A stretch of DNA of 28,051 nucleotides, taken from the IMG/VR virus record IMGVR_UViG_3300032144_000035, positions 1-28,051 of that record; one strand, given 5' to 3'. Shown piece by piece: positions 15,172 to 22,785 of this stretch. How positions within the stretch are numbered: position 1 is the stretch's first letter; every line of letters starts with the position of its first letter. The notes beneath the pieces are model-generated. The model was not told the origin of the DNA. It saw only the letters and a program-made list of their open reading frames with translations, and made no database searches. The position numbers and the translations under genes were made by a program. This DNA comes from a virus.

Positions 15172-15575
15172 CAGGCAGCGACCGGCGTGAGTTGCTCCAC
15201 GTGTTTGGCCGCGAGTGAACTCGCACTGCGGATTTCGCGGAGGATGTCGGCGGGCGTGTTGGATTGGTTCGCCAGCATCGCGGCGGCGATCTCCAGATGC
15301 TTCGCCGCCGCCTGGAGCGTGGGAAGATTCGCGTCCTTGCCGGCCAGTTCGTTCTTCGCGTTCTCGAACGCGGTTTCAATCGCGAGCCGGCCCGGATCGG
15401 TGTCGTGCGTCTTGTTGGCGATGAGGGCGCGCAGCGCGAGTTGCAAGCCGGTGCTCGCCGACTTCAAGGCCGTGTTGAGAGTGAGTTTTGGCGGCGCCTT
15501 GGGCGTAGGAGCTTCCGGCGGCTTCACGGTCACCGGGACAATCACCGGTGGTGTAGTGGTTGTTGGTTCTGCCAT
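15171..15575 (-). CDS. Hypothetical protein with Pro-rich start
   Basis: A 134-residue protein starting MAEPTTTTPP. The first 30 residues are Pro/Thr/Lys-rich; the rest is Ala-rich helical (TALKSASTGLQLALRALIAN, then LQAAAKHLEIAAAMLANQ), likely a small helical bundle. An earlier in-frame ATG (MPRNRRTIMAEP, about 8 codons upstream) is possible. No signal peptide. The stop overlaps the next start as TGATG. It may be a minor virion protein; unrecognised. Confidence 0.6.
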   Translation of the reverse strand: MAEPTTTTPPVIVPVTVKPPEAPTPKAPPKLTLNTALKSASTGLQLALRALIANKTHDTDPGRLAIETAFENAKNELAGKDANLPTLQAAAKHLEIAAAMLANQSNTPADILREIRSASSLAAKHVEQLTPVAA

Positions 15576-15619
15576 AATCGTTCTTCGGTTGCGCGGCATT
15601 GATTTCGCCCCTGTCCCCA

Positions 15620-15651
15620 GGGTGCGTGGTTCACCAGCGAACCACGCACCC
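15620..15651 (-). other. Perfect 13-bp hairpin between head genes
   Basis: GGGTGCGTGGTTC (15620-15632), a 6-base loop, and the exact complement GAACCACGCACCC (15639-15651) form a very stable stem in the 106-base gap after the putative decoration gene. On the minus strand it is followed by TGGGGACAGG and not by a T run, so it is not a textbook intrinsic terminator. It may act as an RNA processing or 3'-end-protecting stem that helps keep capsid mRNA abundant, or as a partial terminator. Confidence 0.7.
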
Positions 15652-15681
15652 CCGGTGTGCGACCGTTGGGGAGGATTGTTG

Positions 15682-16107
15682 CTAGGCGACCGCCCAGGTG
15701 TTGATGTCCTGCACCTTGAGGTAGAACGTGCATTTGCCGCTGGTGTAAGCCAGCGACGTGGCATCCGTCCAAAACAGGTCAACGGTGTCATCGACCAAAT
15801 AGACTTTGGGCGAACCGCCGACGTGGTAGAGGATTTCCGTGCCGTCCACGGCGACGACAATCGCCGCCATCAGCGCCGTGGCGCTGCCGCCGTCACCCAC
15901 GGAAACCGTGAGCGCGCCAGTGCCGCTGATGTCGAATGCCGTGTTCAGCTTGAAGCCGACCACCTGCACCTTGGTGCCGGCGAGCACGCTCAGCGAGGGC
16001 ACCGCCGTTGCGGTCGTGGCCGCAGCCACGTCCGTGTAATCGAGGATGAGCGCGAGATTTGCGCCCGTGATCTCTTCGTCCGTCTTGGAAAGCCAACGAG
16101 TTTTCAT
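15682..16107 (-). CDS. Small putative head/decoration protein
   Basis: A 141-residue protein starting MKTRWLSKTDEEITGANLAL. It is beta-rich throughout (VLAGTKVQVVGFKL, GALTVSVGDG, TEILYHVGG, KCTFYLKVQDI), with no membrane segment. It lies just after the capsid gene, a usual place for decoration or head-stabilising proteins. The ATG at 16107 is chosen because everything upstream in frame lies inside the capsid gene. Its leader repeats the AACACTTGAA motif found before the capsid gene. A perfect hairpin follows about 30 bases after the stop. Function is inferred from location only. Confidence 0.65.
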   Translation of the reverse strand: MKTRWLSKTDEEITGANLALILDYTDVAAATTATAVPSLSVLAGTKVQVVGFKLNTAFDISGTGALTVSVGDGGSATALMAAIVVAVDGTEILYHVGGSPKVYLVDDTVDLFWTDATSLAYTSGKCTFYLKVQDINTWAVA

Positions 16108-16145
16108 TTCAAGTGTTTCTTTCTTGGTTGAGTGTTCCGGTTGGC

Positions 16146-17165
16146 TTACGTCGCGGGCGCGTATTTGCCCTCGCCCTTGGGCGTCCAACAGACGAGCTGC
16201 CAGATGGCCTCGCAAAAGGCTTCATACTTGCCGCCCTCGTAGGGCTTCTGCGTCCAGTTCGGGCGATCACCCCAGCGGAATTCCCACTTGCTCTGGTGCA
16301 GGAACAGGCCGGAGTGCGTGTTGTAGGTCGTGCCGCTCTGGGCCACGCCGTTGGAGTCGAGCTTGTAGTTGCGCCAGCTCGTGACCAGGTCCACCTCGAA
16401 CCCGAACGGGCTCACGTAACGGCTGATGCCGCGATCAAACGCGCCGCCGCGCACCGGAGTCGGATACGCGCCGCCGTTGATCGTGCTCGCCGCTGCCGGC
16501 GTGAACATCGGGAAGTTGTTGAATGCGCGACGCAGGTTCGGGCCGCAGAAGGCCGTCACGGTCTCGTTCTGCTGCGTCGTGTCGCCGATGCCTTGCAGGA
16601 TGTTCAGGATGATGTCCTCGGTCAGCGAAGCCGTGGCCGTGGTGTCGATCTGCGCGGCGGCGGGATACTGTGAGGAATCCACCGGCAGCACGCTTTGCGC
16701 ACTGGCTTGGACCCAGTTCGGCACGCCCCGCGTGAGATAACCGGAAGTGCCCGTGACCCCGACGCGGCATTCCTGCGCGCTGAGACACGCGCTTTCCATG
16801 TCGTTGCGGAGTTCCTCGGTCTGCTTGCGGATTTCCTTGCCGAGTTCGTCGGCCACGCCGGCATTGTTGCCGTAGTCCTGTTGCAGCTTGCCGACGTTCG
16901 CGGCCTTGCTGGAATACTGGATGAGCGCGGAAATCTGCACGCGATCATCGCCGGCACTGGTGCCACCGACCACGGTGGTGGCGTCCGCATGGGAATTGCG
17001 GGCGGGCGCCTTGTAATTTTCGGCCTGGTAATCATACCGGGCCTGGGCTGGCTTGCTGCCCAGCGGGCACCACGCCAGGAGGGGGGCGTTGATCATGGCC
17101 ACGTTGGTGACCATGCTTGCCCACTCCTCTTTTTTACCCACTACTGCGGAGTAATTGAGACTCAT
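16146..17165 (-). CDS. Major capsid protein, SU10-like family
   Basis: A 339-residue protein read as the HK97-fold shell subunit. After a short start (MSLNYSAVVG) comes VTNVAMINAPLLAWCPLG (19-36) and a YDYQAENYKAP segment. This matches the opening of SU10-type major head proteins, which usually read TNV..I.TP...IG and then E/YWQxD. A central helical region (KEIRKQTEELRNDMES, about 110-125) corresponds to the spine helix. C-terminal beta strands include YVSPFGFEVDLV. Length is normal for the family. It follows the scaffold gene by 44 bases. No Shine-Dalgarno is visible; the leader reads AACACTTGAA, as in the next gene. Confidence 0.8.
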   Translation of the reverse strand: MSLNYSAVVGKKEEWASMVTNVAMINAPLLAWCPLGSKPAQARYDYQAENYKAPARNSHADATTVVGGTSAGDDRVQISALIQYSSKAANVGKLQQDYGNNAGVADELGKEIRKQTEELRNDMESACLSAQECRVGVTGTSGYLTRGVPNWVQASAQSVLPVDSSQYPAAAQIDTTATASLTEDIILNILQGIGDTTQQNETVTAFCGPNLRRAFNNFPMFTPAAASTINGGAYPTPVRGGAFDRGISRYVSPFGFEVDLVTSWRNYKLDSNGVAQSGTTYNTHSGLFLHQSKWEFRWGDRPNWTQKPYEGGKYEAFCEAIWQLVCWTPKGEGKYAPAT

Positions 17166-17209
17166 GATTTTGATTCAAGTGTTGTTGGTTTCTTGAACCA
17201 CCTTCCGGG

Positions 17210-18400
17210 TCACGCGCCGCTCAGGCTGAGCGAGGCGTAACGGTCCATGTCCTTCGTCGTGGCCGTGCCGTTGTTCAGGCGTTCCACGATCTCTTCCCGT
17301 TCGGATTTCTTGGGCAATGCCGCCACACTCGTGCGCGGGGCTCCGGGAGCACTGCGCGGGGTGGGCGGAACTGGAGCGGGAGCGGCTGCCGGGGGCGGCG
17401 TTGTCGCCGTGACCGTGCCGGGGCTGCTGCGCGATAGCCGATGTGCCACGCCCTCCGCCACCATCTGCGGCCATGCGGGCCCGAGATTGCGGACGGTGGG
17501 GTTTTGCTGGACGTAGGTTGCGAACGCCTTCCACGCCGCCGATTTCGGGTCGTTGAGTCCGGGAAGAATCTTCCCGGCTTCAATGAACGAATTGGCTTCG
17601 CGGGCCAGCTCGGCTTTGCGGAGCGGCGCCTGTTGCAGCGTCACTTCGCAACCGGTCTGCACGTTCACCAGCAGTTCGCTGATTTGCGCATCCGTCGCAT
17701 CATCCAGCGGCGTGCCGTCGATGTTGGCGACCTTTTGGGCCTTCAACGCTTCCAGCACGGCGGGCTTGTCACCGGCACTCATCTTCAAGATCAGCTTTGT
17801 GGCCAGGCTCTTGTCCCGGACGGCCTGCATGGTGCTGGCGTCCACCTGGTCGAAAGTTCGGCAATTCGCCAACGCCCCGGGCACGCTCGGCGTGTCGGTC
17901 GGCGCTGCCGCTGGATCGGCGGCGGGCGGATTGGGCGGGGTCGCAATCGTTGCGTCCGCCGGGGGAGTGTTCTTGGCTTGGAGTTCGGCGACTTTGGCTT
18001 CCAGTTCCTTGACCTTGGCGCGGGCCTCTTTGCGGGCTTCGCGTTCGGCCTGCAACGCACGTTTGCCGGCGTCATTCAATGACGCCAACACTTCGGCGCT
18101 CGGCTCGGGGTCTTCATCGGCAGGGACGGTGGCCGCAGGCGCGGGAGATTCGGAAACAGCAACTTGCTGTTCGACCGGTGGTGATTCTGGACCGGGCGGA
18201 ACCGCAGGCGCGGCGGCGGGTTCGGGTGGGGGCGTGAGATTGGCCGTGATCGCCAGTGCGGCGTAACGGTCAAAATCTGCCGGGGTGGCAAGGGGATTCG
18301 CTGCCGGCGCGCTCGGCGCGGCGGTTTGCGGAGCTGGCACACTGGCCGGGGGCACAGTTCCCGGGGTGGCGCTCGGCGCCACGACAATTGGTTCAGGCAT
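17210..18400 (-). CDS. Scaffold-like protein, Pro/Ala-rich with coiled coil
   Basis: A 396-residue protein placed directly before the major capsid gene, where head scaffolding proteins lie in many tailed phages. The ATG at 18400 is chosen; a TTG three codons earlier is possible and neither has a clear ribosome site. Residues 1-110 are Pro/Ala-rich and disordered. A charged coiled coil follows (about 116-144, AEREARKEARAKVKELEAKV). After a second Pro/Ala linker comes a helical domain (about 180-330), then a third Pro/Ala linker and a short C-terminal helix. The motif DRYAALAI (44-51) near the start recurs as DRYASLSL (386-393) at the very end. Composition and position support scaffolding; no sequence signature proves it. 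Confidence 0.7.
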   Translation of the reverse strand: MPEPIVVAPSATPGTVPPASVPAPQTAAPSAPAANPLATPADFDRYAALAITANLTPPPEPAAAPAVPPGPESPPVEQQVAVSESPAPAATVPADEDPEPSAEVLASLNDAGKRALQAEREARKEARAKVKELEAKVAELQAKNTPPADATIATPPNPPAADPAAAPTDTPSVPGALANCRTFDQVDASTMQAVRDKSLATKLILKMSAGDKPAVLEALKAQKVANIDGTPLDDATDAQISELLVNVQTGCEVTLQQAPLRKAELAREANSFIEAGKILPGLNDPKSAAWKAFATYVQQNPTVRNLGPAWPQMVAEGVAHRLSRSSPGTVTATTPPPAAAPAPVPPTPRSAPGAPRTSVAALPKKSEREEIVERLNNGTATTKDMDRYASLSLSGA

Positions 18401-18427
18401 ACGTGACAACGCACGGCGTCGTCACGA

Positions 18428-18443
18428 GCACGGAAGCACGGAA
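18428..18443. repeat. 8-bp tandem repeat GCACGGAA x2
   Basis: Two perfect adjacent copies of GCACGGAA lie about 30 bases upstream of the scaffold start on the minus strand. They share no sequence with the other tandem pair in the same gap. Confidence 0.6.
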
Positions 18444-18528
18444 GAAAGAGTTGAGGAAAGAGACTGCTCCGCGTTACCACCCTGAACCGCCCGATTCCGA
18501 TTTAATTACCCCGCGTCATCCCGTTCAC

Positions 18529-18544
18529 TTCTGAGTTTCTGAGT
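18529..18544. repeat. 8-bp tandem repeat TTCTGAGT x2
   Basis: Two perfect adjacent copies of TTCTGAGT lie in the non-coding gap upstream of the scaffold gene. They could be a direct-repeat operator or a chance duplication. Confidence 0.6.
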
Positions 18545-18569
18545 TCAGGCTTGAAATTGGAGCACTCAC

Positions 18570-18583
18570 GCTGGTTTCCCAGC
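18570..18583 (-). other. Small GNRA-type hairpin
   Basis: GCTGG-GAAA-CCAGC on the minus strand, 46 bases downstream of the small helical gene's stop at 18630. It has a 5-bp stem and a GAAA tetraloop. No U-run follows, so terminator function is doubtful. Confidence 0.35.
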
Positions 18584-18629
18584 CGCAGGCATGCTTCCGC
18601 CGGTGTCACCACCAGCAACCATGAGTGCG

Positions 18630-18938
18630 TTACGTCTTGGGCTTCTCTCTGGCCTCACGCCACAACGCGTCCAGCTCGTTGCGCAAATCGCGCAGCATCC
18701 CGATACGCCCGCGCAACCGATGCACTTCGGCATCGGGCAGGCCGGCATCCGTCAACGGTGTCAGCTCCACGCGGATATTGGCATCAATCAATCCGAGCAG
18801 GCCGGTCATCAGCGCGTCGTCCGGCAGCGTCGTGCTGAGCCGCTCCTTGAGCGCGAGCAACTTCGCATCCCACTGCGGATCGTTCGTTGATGGAAATTTT
18901 GCGTCCGCTCCGTTCGATTTCCTCAGCCAGTTCAGCAT
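18630..18938 (-). CDS. Small helical hypothetical protein
   Basis: A 102-residue charged helical protein. It opens with MLNWLRKSNGADAKFPSTND and ends in a coiled-coil-like helix (LRGRIGMLRDLRNELDALWR, residues about 75-94). The start overlaps the methyltransferase stop by 7 bases. The stop is the last gene end before the only long intergenic gap. Function unknown; it could be a minor head or assembly protein. Confidence 0.65.
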   Translation of the reverse strand: MLNWLRKSNGADAKFPSTNDPQWDAKLLALKERLSTTLPDDALMTGLLGLIDANIRVELTPLTDAGLPDAEVHRLRGRIGMLRDLRNELDALWREAREKPKT

Positions 18939-19576
18939 GCTCTAACCTTCTCGTTCATCAGGAACTTTCCCCGACGCCCATTTGAGAACCCTGTGTGACC
19001 GATGCGAGCCAGCACGTCCGCGTCGGCATCGCTCCACGCAATCAGCATTGAAGGTGCGCCAGAGGATTCGCCCTCGATGACTTTGGGCGATGACTCGTAG
19101 GTGTGGCCGGTTTTCTCGGGGTCTTTGTGTTTGCTCATTCCCGCGCCACACCGGGCGCAGCAGAATTCCCAGAACGCAACCCGCTTTTCGATGAATAGGA
19201 ATGCAGTTGCCCCGTCCCAAATGTGCGGGAAGAACGCCTTGGTTTCGGTGCGGGCGAAAATCAAACTGATCCCACAACCGTGCGCGGCAGCTTTCTTCAT
19301 CCACTTCGGCATTTGCGCGCCATACGGAGGATTTGTGAAAGGCCGGCCCCGCCACGGCTTCAAGAGCCCGTTGTCGAAAATTGTGTAAGTGCGCGGAGCG
19401 ATTGCCCAGGGGGGGGCTACAGGCGAGCACGGGTCCAAATCAAACGGCCCGAGGTCGTTCAAAATCCATCGTGGCGTCAGCCATTCTTCTTTCGCGTCGG
19501 TATTGTCGTGCGCGAAACCATCTTCATTCGCAGATGCTCGCTCAACAACTGACGCACCGAACAAATCAACGGTCAC
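18932..19576 (-). CDS. DNA N6-adenine methyltransferase, phage Dam type
   Basis: A 214-residue enzyme predicted to methylate adenine in DNA using S-adenosylmethionine, most likely protecting phage DNA from host restriction. The GTG start overlaps the portal stop as GTGA. Seen in order: EEWLTPRWILNDLG (30-43), FDLDPCSP (45-52), the DNGL segment (68-71), then the catalytic TNPPYG (81-86), and ARTETKAFF (108-116). This is the layout of the phage Dam family (PF05869 as I know it). An extra CCARCGAGM stretch at 139-147 could form part of a metal site. It overlaps the next gene by 7 bases. Placement between portal and scaffold genes is unusual. Confidence 0.92.
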   Translation of the reverse strand: MTVDLFGASVVERASANEDGFAHDNTDAKEEWLTPRWILNDLGPFDLDPCSPVAPPWAIAPRTYTIFDNGLLKPWRGRPFTNPPYGAQMPKWMKKAAAHGCGISLIFARTETKAFFPHIWDGATAFLFIEKRVAFWEFCCARCGAGMSKHKDPEKTGHTYESSPKVIEGESSGAPSMLIAWSDADADVLARIGHTGFSNGRRGKFLMNEKVRAC

Positions 19577-21876
19577 TGCGTCCCCTCCGGGTTCACGCCG
19601 ATGCGTCCGATCTGTTTGTTCTGCTGCTGCGTCACCCCGATGAATTTCAGATTCTCCAGCCACTTGAGCAGCAGCTTGCTGAACCGCTCGTTCGGATTGC
19701 GCGGCAACGTCTGCGCGATCATCTGCGCCTGTTGCGCGCCCACGACAGCCACCAACGCCTCGTCATCGAGCGCGGAGAGATACACCGGATTCTGTGTCAC
19801 AATTTCTTGCGTGTATTGCAGCAGCCCGGTCGCCGTCGGGTCTTTGTCGTCGAGATACGTCGGTGCGTTGCCCAGGAACATCTGTGCGATCTCCGCCTTC
19901 GCTTTGTCGCGCAGCGCGGCGCTCGCTTCGGGCACGGGTCGCACGAGCAACTTCGCCCGCCGCGGGCCGAGGATGCTGCGCGTCATGTCCGCCGCCCACG
20001 CGCCCCGATTCACCACGCCCAGCACATCGTTGGGCAGCACGATCTTGTTCATCGCCTCCACACGCTTCATCTCCATTTCCGGGTCGAACTCGCGCACGTC
20101 GAAGTCGAGCACGCACGAAAGCAATCCCGGCACGTCGCGATGCGCATCCAGCCAGCCAGGTGGCGCTCCGGTCACCTGCGCGAACTCCGCATCACTGCCG
20201 TGTTTCTGGTAGAGACACAACACCTGCTTGAAAGCGAGCGTCCACGCAACGGTGTGCCGGCGCACGCCTTGTTCCTGCTTGAGTTGCTGCCGCACCATCG
20301 GCACGTCTTCGCTCAGCGAACCAAAGCGGTTGTCCAATCGCTTCGTGAGTTGCGACACCGCTTCCAGTCCGTTGATCATCCCGGCGCGGTTCGATAAATC
20401 CATCAGCGCCGGCTCACGATCTTTGCGCGTGTAATTCTTTACGCCGGGCGCATACGCATACGTGCGGTCCTGCCCGGTCGGCGATTCGTAAACATTCATC
20501 GGCGGCAGCACTGACAGCGAGGCGAGGTCCAGCGTGCTGTCGAGATGTCCCTTGATGAGATTCTGGTCGGTGTGCGCCTTCTCCGTCACACCCCGGGAAC
20601 TGGTGAGACTGCGCGACCAGCGTTCGCGCAAGCAGCCGACATACGGCATGTCACCGTCCGGCGCTTCCACCACGTCATGCTTCGCATACAAATCACCCGC
20701 GTCACCAGTGCTGTTCGGACGCTTCGTGATGTCACGATGAAACGTCGTGCAATACACCGCCGGAATGCCGTCCTCGTCGGCAGCGCGATAAATCGCGTGC
20801 ACCACTTCAATCGCACCTTCACCCACCTTGCCGCTCGATGTCGTGGCGGTCTGCGTCGCTGTGCTGGTCTGGCCGAGCAAGCCCGCCACGCCGACGGGAT
20901 TACCGGTCGGCAATGTCGTGCTCGTCCATTGCCCTTTGCGGCGGATGGCTTCCACTGTCCACAGACTGTCGTAATCGTCAGTGATCAACCGACCTCGCAC
21001 TTCCGCCTCGCTGAGACGTTCCACCTGGAACACGATCTCGTTCTCGCTGGTGAGTTCCGGCGGCACGAAGGCTTCCTCGTAAGGTTTCAGCGCCTCGATG
21101 CTTGGTTCATTCTTGCAGAGATACGGGAGCGGCACGCTGGCTTTCCGCTCTTCGCTGCGCAACGCGATGACCGCCTTGCGCGCTTGCGCCTTCGTGGTCT
21201 TGGGTGCGCGGGCGCGCAAATCTTCCGGCAACTGGTTCTGCACATACCAGTCATACCAGCCTTGCAGGAATTCCACGGCCTGCTCTTCCAGCGTCGGGTC
21301 CAGGATGAGCACCGGCAGTTGATTCCACGGACTGTTCGGCGGTGCTTGCGCCGCCATCTGTTCGAGGTCGGAAAATTTCAGCGTGTAACGCTTCAAGCCC
21401 AGTTCCCGTTTCCAGCGCGGCGCGAGCAGACACCAGCCAATGTGTTCCTGATAATCGGCGCTCAGCTCCACTTCATCGACGAGCTGGCTCAACATCTTGG
21501 TGAACACGAGCCACTCGACCAGCGCCACGGCATACGCGCTTTCCTCGCTGCTGGTCGCGCCCGGGTTCACCATCGCGCGCCAGAACGCGGCGGTGAGCAT
21601 CGCCTTCCGTTCGTCGATCACGTCATCCACCACGTAGGGCCGGCAATCGCTGGCGTTTTCCCACGGGCGGGCCTTGCCGTTGGGGTCGCCGGGGATGTCA
21701 TGCTTCTTGCCGTCGGTGAACTGGCCGGGCCACCGGCAAAAGCGGATGTCATCGAGCCATTGCAGTCCGCCTTGATTCGCAGGCCGGCAACGGTTGAAGG
21801 TTTCTTGCAGCAGCGGAAGGTTCGGCGTGCCGTCGGCGCGCAGGTAGCCAGTGGTGGAGGTCATGTGATTTATCAT
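19573..21876 (-). CDS. Portal protein (head-tail connector ring)
   Basis: A 767-residue protein that I read as the portal, the twelve-subunit ring through which DNA enters and leaves the capsid. The start is the ATG in an ATGA overlap; MTSTTGY four codons later is an alternative. Support: its size (podovirus portals of the P22 class exceed 700 residues), its place between the terminase and the scaffold/capsid genes, a mixed N-terminal domain (CRPYVVDDVIDERKAMLTAA, 56-75 approx.), and a long helical C-terminal half with a Gln-rich end (VTQQQNKQIGRIG). No short catalytic motif exists for portals, so the call rests on context, size and general resemblance. The stop overlaps the methyltransferase start as GTGA. 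Confidence 0.78.
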   Translation of the reverse strand: MINHMTSTTGYLRADGTPNLPLLQETFNRCRPANQGGLQWLDDIRFCRWPGQFTDGKKHDIPGDPNGKARPWENASDCRPYVVDDVIDERKAMLTAAFWRAMVNPGATSSEESAYAVALVEWLVFTKMLSQLVDEVELSADYQEHIGWCLLAPRWKRELGLKRYTLKFSDLEQMAAQAPPNSPWNQLPVLILDPTLEEQAVEFLQGWYDWYVQNQLPEDLRARAPKTTKAQARKAVIALRSEERKASVPLPYLCKNEPSIEALKPYEEAFVPPELTSENEIVFQVERLSEAEVRGRLITDDYDSLWTVEAIRRKGQWTSTTLPTGNPVGVAGLLGQTSTATQTATTSSGKVGEGAIEVVHAIYRAADEDGIPAVYCTTFHRDITKRPNSTGDAGDLYAKHDVVEAPDGDMPYVGCLRERWSRSLTSSRGVTEKAHTDQNLIKGHLDSTLDLASLSVLPPMNVYESPTGQDRTYAYAPGVKNYTRKDREPALMDLSNRAGMINGLEAVSQLTKRLDNRFGSLSEDVPMVRQQLKQEQGVRRHTVAWTLAFKQVLCLYQKHGSDAEFAQVTGAPPGWLDAHRDVPGLLSCVLDFDVREFDPEMEMKRVEAMNKIVLPNDVLGVVNRGAWAADMTRSILGPRRAKLLVRPVPEASAALRDKAKAEIAQMFLGNAPTYLDDKDPTATGLLQYTQEIVTQNPVYLSALDDEALVAVVGAQQAQMIAQTLPRNPNERFSKLLLKWLENLKFIGVTQQQNKQIGRIGVNPEGTQ

Positions 21877-22136
21877 GCCTCCCCGCCAGTCGCACACCGG
21901 GATGGGATGGGTCGCAGCAGGAAGATGATCGCCGTCACGTATTTGTCCTGCCGCTCGCCGGGGAGACGGTGCTTCAACTGTGGATGAGCGTCAACGACTT
22001 TCTTGAACGTCTCCTTGTCCGCGATGTCGAGCAACGCCATCGCCGTGGCCCGGCGCACACGAGCGCCGTGCTCACGCTGGAACTTCGCCAACGCCCGCCG
22101 GTCCTCCGGTGACAATAATTTCGGGTCAAGGTTCAT
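21873..22136 (-). CDS. Small helical hypothetical protein preceding portal
   Basis: An 87-residue mostly helical basic protein (LLSPEDRRALAKFQREHGAR near the N-terminus). It ends with ATAIIFLLRP-like hydrophobic residues and a short polar tail. Both ends overlap neighbours as ATGA, including the portal start. No family recognised. A small terminase or portal-associated role is possible only by position. Confidence 0.6.
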   Translation of the reverse strand: MNLDPKLLSPEDRRALAKFQREHGARVRRATAMALLDIADKETFKKVVDAHPQLKHRLPGERQDKYVTAIIFLLRPIPSRCATGGEA

Positions 22137-22351
22137 TTCGCTTCATGGTAATACGCGCAGGCGTTCCAATTCGCGCGATGGTCGGTCGCCGGGCCGCAGG
22201 TCACACCACGCCAGTAGCATTTGAAGTAGCGGCCACGTCGCAGCAGGAATTCACAATGCTTGCATTTCACGGCGGGTGGCCCGTGGCCGAAGCGGCGGAC
22301 ACACGGATTCACTTCCGTGGGTATCTCGCCGATGGCCAGTTCCAGATTCAT
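22133..22351 (-). CDS. Small Cys-rich protein
   Basis: A 72-residue protein with CKHCEF at 29-34, further Cys residues in YFKCYWRGVTCGP, and a C-terminal TDHRANWNACAYYHE. Six Cys and several His residues suggest a small zinc-bound fold. It looks like small Cys-rich phage proteins recalled from other tailed phages, but I cannot give a function. It is coupled on both sides by ATGA overlaps. Confidence 0.65.
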   Translation of the reverse strand: MNLELAIGEIPTEVNPCVRRFGHGPPAVKCKHCEFLLRRGRYFKCYWRGVTCGPATDHRANWNACAYYHEAK

Positions 22352-22785
22352 TTCGCCAGTTCCTGCAATCGCTCCAGCAGTTTTGCGCGCAGCCGGGTGC
22401 TGCGCGTCACGCCCGGCGCAAGGTCGCGGGCGATGGTCGTCAGCTTGAGTTTCAATTGCATGATCTGGAGCGCCCGAGTTTTCGCCTCTTGCTCCGCAAT
22501 GTTCGCCCGGCGCTCAGCGGTTTCCAAAGCATCGGCGCGGCGCTGGCGGAATTCCTTCAACTCCGCTTGTGCTTTCCCCAGCATCATGACCAGCAGCGCC
22601 GCCGGATCGTTGTCGATGTCACCCACGCGCACGACTTCGGGCGACGTAAGCCGGAAGCTGAACGTGTCGCGGGTGGTCACCACGCGCCAGTTGCCGTTGC
22701 CATCGCTGAACACGGCCCGCCCGAGGCCGTCAGGTTGCGCCAGCTTGAGTGCCGGCGGTTGTTCGGTTGTGATTGTTATGTTCAT
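22348..22785 (-). CDS. Hypothetical protein with C-terminal coiled coil
   Basis: A 145-residue protein. Residues 1-70 look beta-rich (MNITITTEQ, GNWRVVTTRDTFSFRLTS). From about 70 to the end it is one long charged helix likely to form a coiled coil (AQAELKEFRQRRADALETAE and on through the C-terminal LRAKLLERLQELAK). There is no signal peptide. The genes on both sides are joined by ATGA overlaps. Function unknown. Confidence 0.65.
   Translation of the reverse strand: MNITITTEQPPALKLAQPDGLGRAVFSDGNGNWRVVTTRDTFSFRLTSPEVVRVGDIDNDPAALLVMMLGKAQAELKEFRQRRADALETAERRANIAEQEAKTRALQIMQLKLKLTTIARDLAPGVTRSTRLRAKLLERLQELAK

Larger units (their letters stand above)
18401..18629. other. Longest non-coding gap, possible leader of the capsid genes
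   Basis: No convincing gene is seen on either strand here. The segment is locally AT-richer than its surroundings around 18500-18510 (TTTAATTA). It contains two different perfect 8-base tandem duplications (at 18428-18443 and 18529-18544) and a small GCTGG-GAAA-CCAGC hairpin (18570-18583). On the minus strand the hairpin is not followed by a T run, so it is not a standard terminator. A promoter for the scaffold-capsid genes is plausible here, but I find no strong -35/-10 pair. Confidence 0.4.

Noticed and set aside
14779-16131. 450-codon plus-strand open frame across several minus-strand genes
   Set aside because: It crosses gene boundaries, starts without a ribosome site and reads as Arg/Val-rich shadow sequence.
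18500-18545. Sigma-70-type promoter around TTTAATTA on the minus strand
   Set aside because: The best -10 hexamer matches only 4 of 6 positions and no -35 match lies at a proper distance, so it is not listed as a promoter.
20545-21987. 480-codon plus-strand open frame opposite the portal gene
   Set aside because: It is antisense to a well-supported coding frame, rich in Arg/His/Leu as expected for the complement of GC-rich codons, and has no domain sense.
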